A stretch of 64,000 nt of DNA from NCBI GenBank assembly GCA_016647705.1, contig CM028339.1, positions 17,812,803 through 17,876,802 on the forward strand, read 5' to 3'. The notes under the pieces are model-generated. The model was not told the origin of the DNA, did not search any database, and was given only the letters and a program-made list of their open reading frames with translations. Shown piece after piece: positions 61,228-64,000 of the stretch; position 1 is the first letter of the stretch, and each line of letters opens with the position of its first letter. Position numbers and translations under genes: made by a program. The DNA comes from Eucommia ulmoides. Its lineage: Eukaryota; Streptophyta; Magnoliopsida; Garryales; Eucommiaceae.

Positions 61228-61949
61228 TAGACTATGTTTGGTGGGAAAAAAAAAGGGGGGGGGGGGGAGGGTTTGTTTTTTGGTTAAAAGGGTGTAAAAG
61301 GAAGAAAATATAATATTTTATATTTAGTAAAGACAAAAAAAATAAAAAGAAAAAAAATTATACACTCATTTAATTTACTATTTTAACTTAACATATTAAA
61401 AACAAAATAAAAAATTTACATGTGTTTTACTTTTAATTTTAAAAAAGTCTTATAAACAGTTACAACTTGTATTTTAGTTCCAAATAATGAGTGTAATTTG
61501 TTATTAGTCATATTTAAAACACAAGTTTTAATTTAGTCTCTTAAATTGTTTTTTACTTGCATATTAATCTCGTGTGTGCTCACGTCTATGTAATATTAGT
61601 TACATGTATTTGTGTAATATTAACTAGGGAAATTTTTTAAGAGGTCTCAAAGTTCTAAAAATAACTTTTAAGAATCATCTCATGTGTAAAAAAATCACTG
61701 TTACAGGACTCCATAAAGTGATGTTTTTATGGTATGGGACTTTTGGACAAATTTTCCTATTAATTATATATTACAAATTACATGTAACAATATTATATGT
61801 ACTAATGTAATATTTTTCACAATTTTTTTCTTTTTCATCCCATTTTCCTCCCTTACCAAATGGCAAACAACATTGTTTTGCATTTTTCACCCACCCCCCC
61901 TTTTTTTTTTTCCATCCACCCTTTTTTCCACCCAACCAAATATACCCCA
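61228..61949. mobile_element. Putative TIR element
   Basis: The left CTATGTTTGGTGGGAAAAAA pairs with the right end reversed, GTATATTTGGTTGGGTGGAA. Further parallel G-rich runs (GGGTGTAAAAGG / GGGTGAAAAATG) follow. No target duplication could be fixed. Confidence 0.4.
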
Positions 61950-62820
61950 TGGGTTTGACAAATATTTTTATTTTTTTAGTTTTACAGTAAAGTGTAAAAC
62001 TTTACTGTAATTTTTTTATTGTAATTTTCAAAACTCATTGAAATTTCAGTAATTATAAATATATTTCAACTAATTTTTTTTATGGGTGCAAATTTGTAGT
62101 GTTTTTTTTTTTTTTTTTTTCTTTTAATAACGAGTTGAATATTGCACAATGTTACGACTTCCATCAATCAAAATTTATTTACTAAAATTAGGGGTAAAAA
62201 CAGAAGAAAAGTGAATTATTAAGATTTAGAAGGATTGAGTTTACTTTCAAACTGTTCTTCTAATACCTCTTCTGCTCCCCGCCATCTCCTCCGTCCAAAC
62301 TGTTCTTCTAAAACCACCCATTATATGTATATATATATATAATTAAAAAAATATTTTTATATTGAGTCCAAAGCTCGAAATTCTGCGTCAGGCATTAATT
62401 ATTGATTAAGAATCAAGAGTTAATCTAAATAGAGTAGTTATGAGTGAAGCTTTTTGCATGATAAAGACGCAAGCATTTGATTTGGATAGGCGTGGTTATG
62501 ATGATAACCATTTTTCAAAGACAACGACCTAACTCCACAACACCAATTTGCTTCTTCTTTAATTCTTCCCAAAAATATTGAAGTCCAATTTGGTGGATTA
62601 ATACCAACACCATACGGAAATGTTGGTCACAATTTCAAAGTCTAAATATTTTTTGTTGACATTTCATCTTGAAGACTTGTATTGTAAGAAACGTGGACAC
62701 TTTGAGCTCCCTTTGCTTTTGGTAATTCACAAAACTCTAATTTAAATATTGTTTTGACATTAAAGTGTTCTTTTTTTTTTTACTTTACCCAACTTTCCAA
62801 ATTGACTTTTTTTTTGGTTA
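61950..62820. other. AT-rich intergenic DNA
   Basis: No gene seen. T-run at 62101-62120 and (TA)n near 62328-62341. Confidence 0.5.
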
Positions 62821-63979
62821 CGGTAAATTACAGTTTCGTTTCTCCTACTTTCAATATTAAATATTTATGTAACCCTCCAATTCAATTTTTTTGCAATCAC
62901 TCCCTTGAATTCGTAATCGTTATTCTAAGTGGTCATGGTTAGAATTTGTATTAGTTTTGACCAAAAAATTACGCTTCACCTCCAAATTTTGAATTGAAAA
63001 ATTACACCACACCCCAATATATTTTAAGGAAGTAACATTTTACTCTATGTACGTACTATGAAATCCCAAACTAAAAACCCATGTCTTTTTTTTTTTTGGA
63101 TTCATTTTTTTTTTCTCTATAAAATTCTAAAATGACATGGCCTTATGGGTTAAAATTTGGGACCAATTAAAAAAAAAATGTCCTTTTCCTTCATGTTTTA
63201 CCTTTTCAGTTTTTTTTTTTTTTTTTTGCTCTTTTTCACTTGTTTTCTTCTATTTTTTTTTTTTAACTATTTTTCGAAATAAAATTTTAAAAACCTAAAT
63301 TTTGCCTATTTAATTTTTAATTAGCCTCCGAATAGAATTGAAAAAATAGAAGAAAAAATGATAAATTTATTAGTAGAAATTCAACCCACTGGAGACAAAT
63401 TTCTACTTGAGATGTTAGTTGCATTTGTTTTACATAAAATGCAGAAATTTTCAATTCTACTTTGGGACCAATTAAAAATTTAAATAGGCGAAATCAATAT
63501 TTTTCCAATTCTTAAAGTCGTTTACAATTGAATTTTGAAAATAAAGAGAAAAATAATATCGAAGAAAGCAAGAAAAAAAAATATTTAATTAATCCCGAAT
63601 TCAGCTCATAAGTCCAACTCATATTAGAATTTTGTGCAAATAAAATAGAAAAAAAAATTTATAAAATATTAAAAGATCAAAATAAAAGGGAGAAAAAACA
63701 TCAATCAAAAAGTAATATATATATATATATATATATATATAAAGGCTGTTTTGTGTGGAGTTTTATAGTACATAGAATAAAGTGTTACTTCCTTAAAGTA
63801 TATGGGGATGGAGTGTACTTCTTCTAGTCAAAATTTGAAAGTAAAATGTAATTATTTTGGTTAAAATTAACACTGGCTATAATGGAAGGACCACTTATCA
63901 AATTAGAGGTATTGATTGAAAAAAAAAAATGGAATTAGAGGATCACATGCAAGTAGGAAGACTATAATTGTAATTTGCC
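62821..63979. mobile_element. Foldback (long-TIR) DNA element, ~1.16 kb
   Basis: Long imperfect arms read inward from both ends: CGGTAAATTACAG / TGGCAAATTACAA, then GTGGTCATGGTTAGAATT / GTGGTCCTTCCATTATAG. TTTTAAGGAAGTAACATTTTA pairs with CTTTAAGGAAGTAACACTTTA, and near the centre TTTGCCTATTTAATTTTTAATT pairs with TTCGCCTATTTAAATTTTTAATT. The centre is near 63410. A (TA)n run at 63714-63740 interrupts one arm. No coding. Confidence 0.7.
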
Positions 63980-64000
63980 ATTTTTAATAATACGATAAAA

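Overview
The window looks like nuclear DNA from a flowering plant, probably a eudicot. It is AT-rich and dominated by plant transposable elements (Ty3/gypsy Tat/Ogre and Athila lineages, a Sirevirus-type Ty1/copia, hAT and Mutator-like DNA elements, a TRIM and SINEs). I see one clearly intact host gene, an intronless U-box E3 ligase of the PUB25-28 type (52246-53481, minus). I also see one truncated host-gene copy, a TTG1-like WD40 fragment (36118-36681, minus). The species cannot be named from what is visible.

Left half (1-34388): a nest of elements resolved from paired ends and target-site duplications (TSDs). The oldest layer is a Tat-type gypsy element (24302-34388 in view, minus). An Athila-type element (plus) sits in its left LTR. 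The Athila 5' LTR is interrupted by an Ogre/Tat gypsy (minus) that runs off the left edge. The Athila gag region is interrupted by a small hAT element with 8-bp TSD GGTGAGAT. That roughly 600-bp hAT has been stretched to 16.5 kb by a 2.6-kb solo LTR (TSD TTACC) and a 13.3-kb Sirevirus-like copia (minus, TSD CAATA/CGATA). The copia holds a solo Athila-type LTR (TSD ATTGA). All the LTR elements are fossils with many breaks; boundaries were read by eye.

Middle (34389-49040): scattered DNA elements and LTR fragments. The most notable is a 1.43-kb Mutator-like element (35544-36977) with 9-bp TSD TATATTTTA and about 100-bp terminal inverted repeats. It encloses the TTG1-like half gene, which makes it a candidate Pack-MULE. 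There are also two solo-LTR-like stretches, a two-copy direct repeat with a 666-bp hAT MITE in its first copy, and several foldback or TIR elements.

Right part (49041-64000): AT-rich gene-poor DNA around the U-box gene, with a 346-bp TRIM, tRNA-derived SINE copies, short SINE-like copies, and a 1.16-kb foldback element at the right edge. I found no tRNA or rRNA gene and no CRISPR array. No bacterial-style system is present. The most unusual biology is the gene capture by a Mutator-like element, the deep nest, the antisense gene in the Tat element, and long perfect palindromes shared by the Sirevirus LTRs and its internal region.
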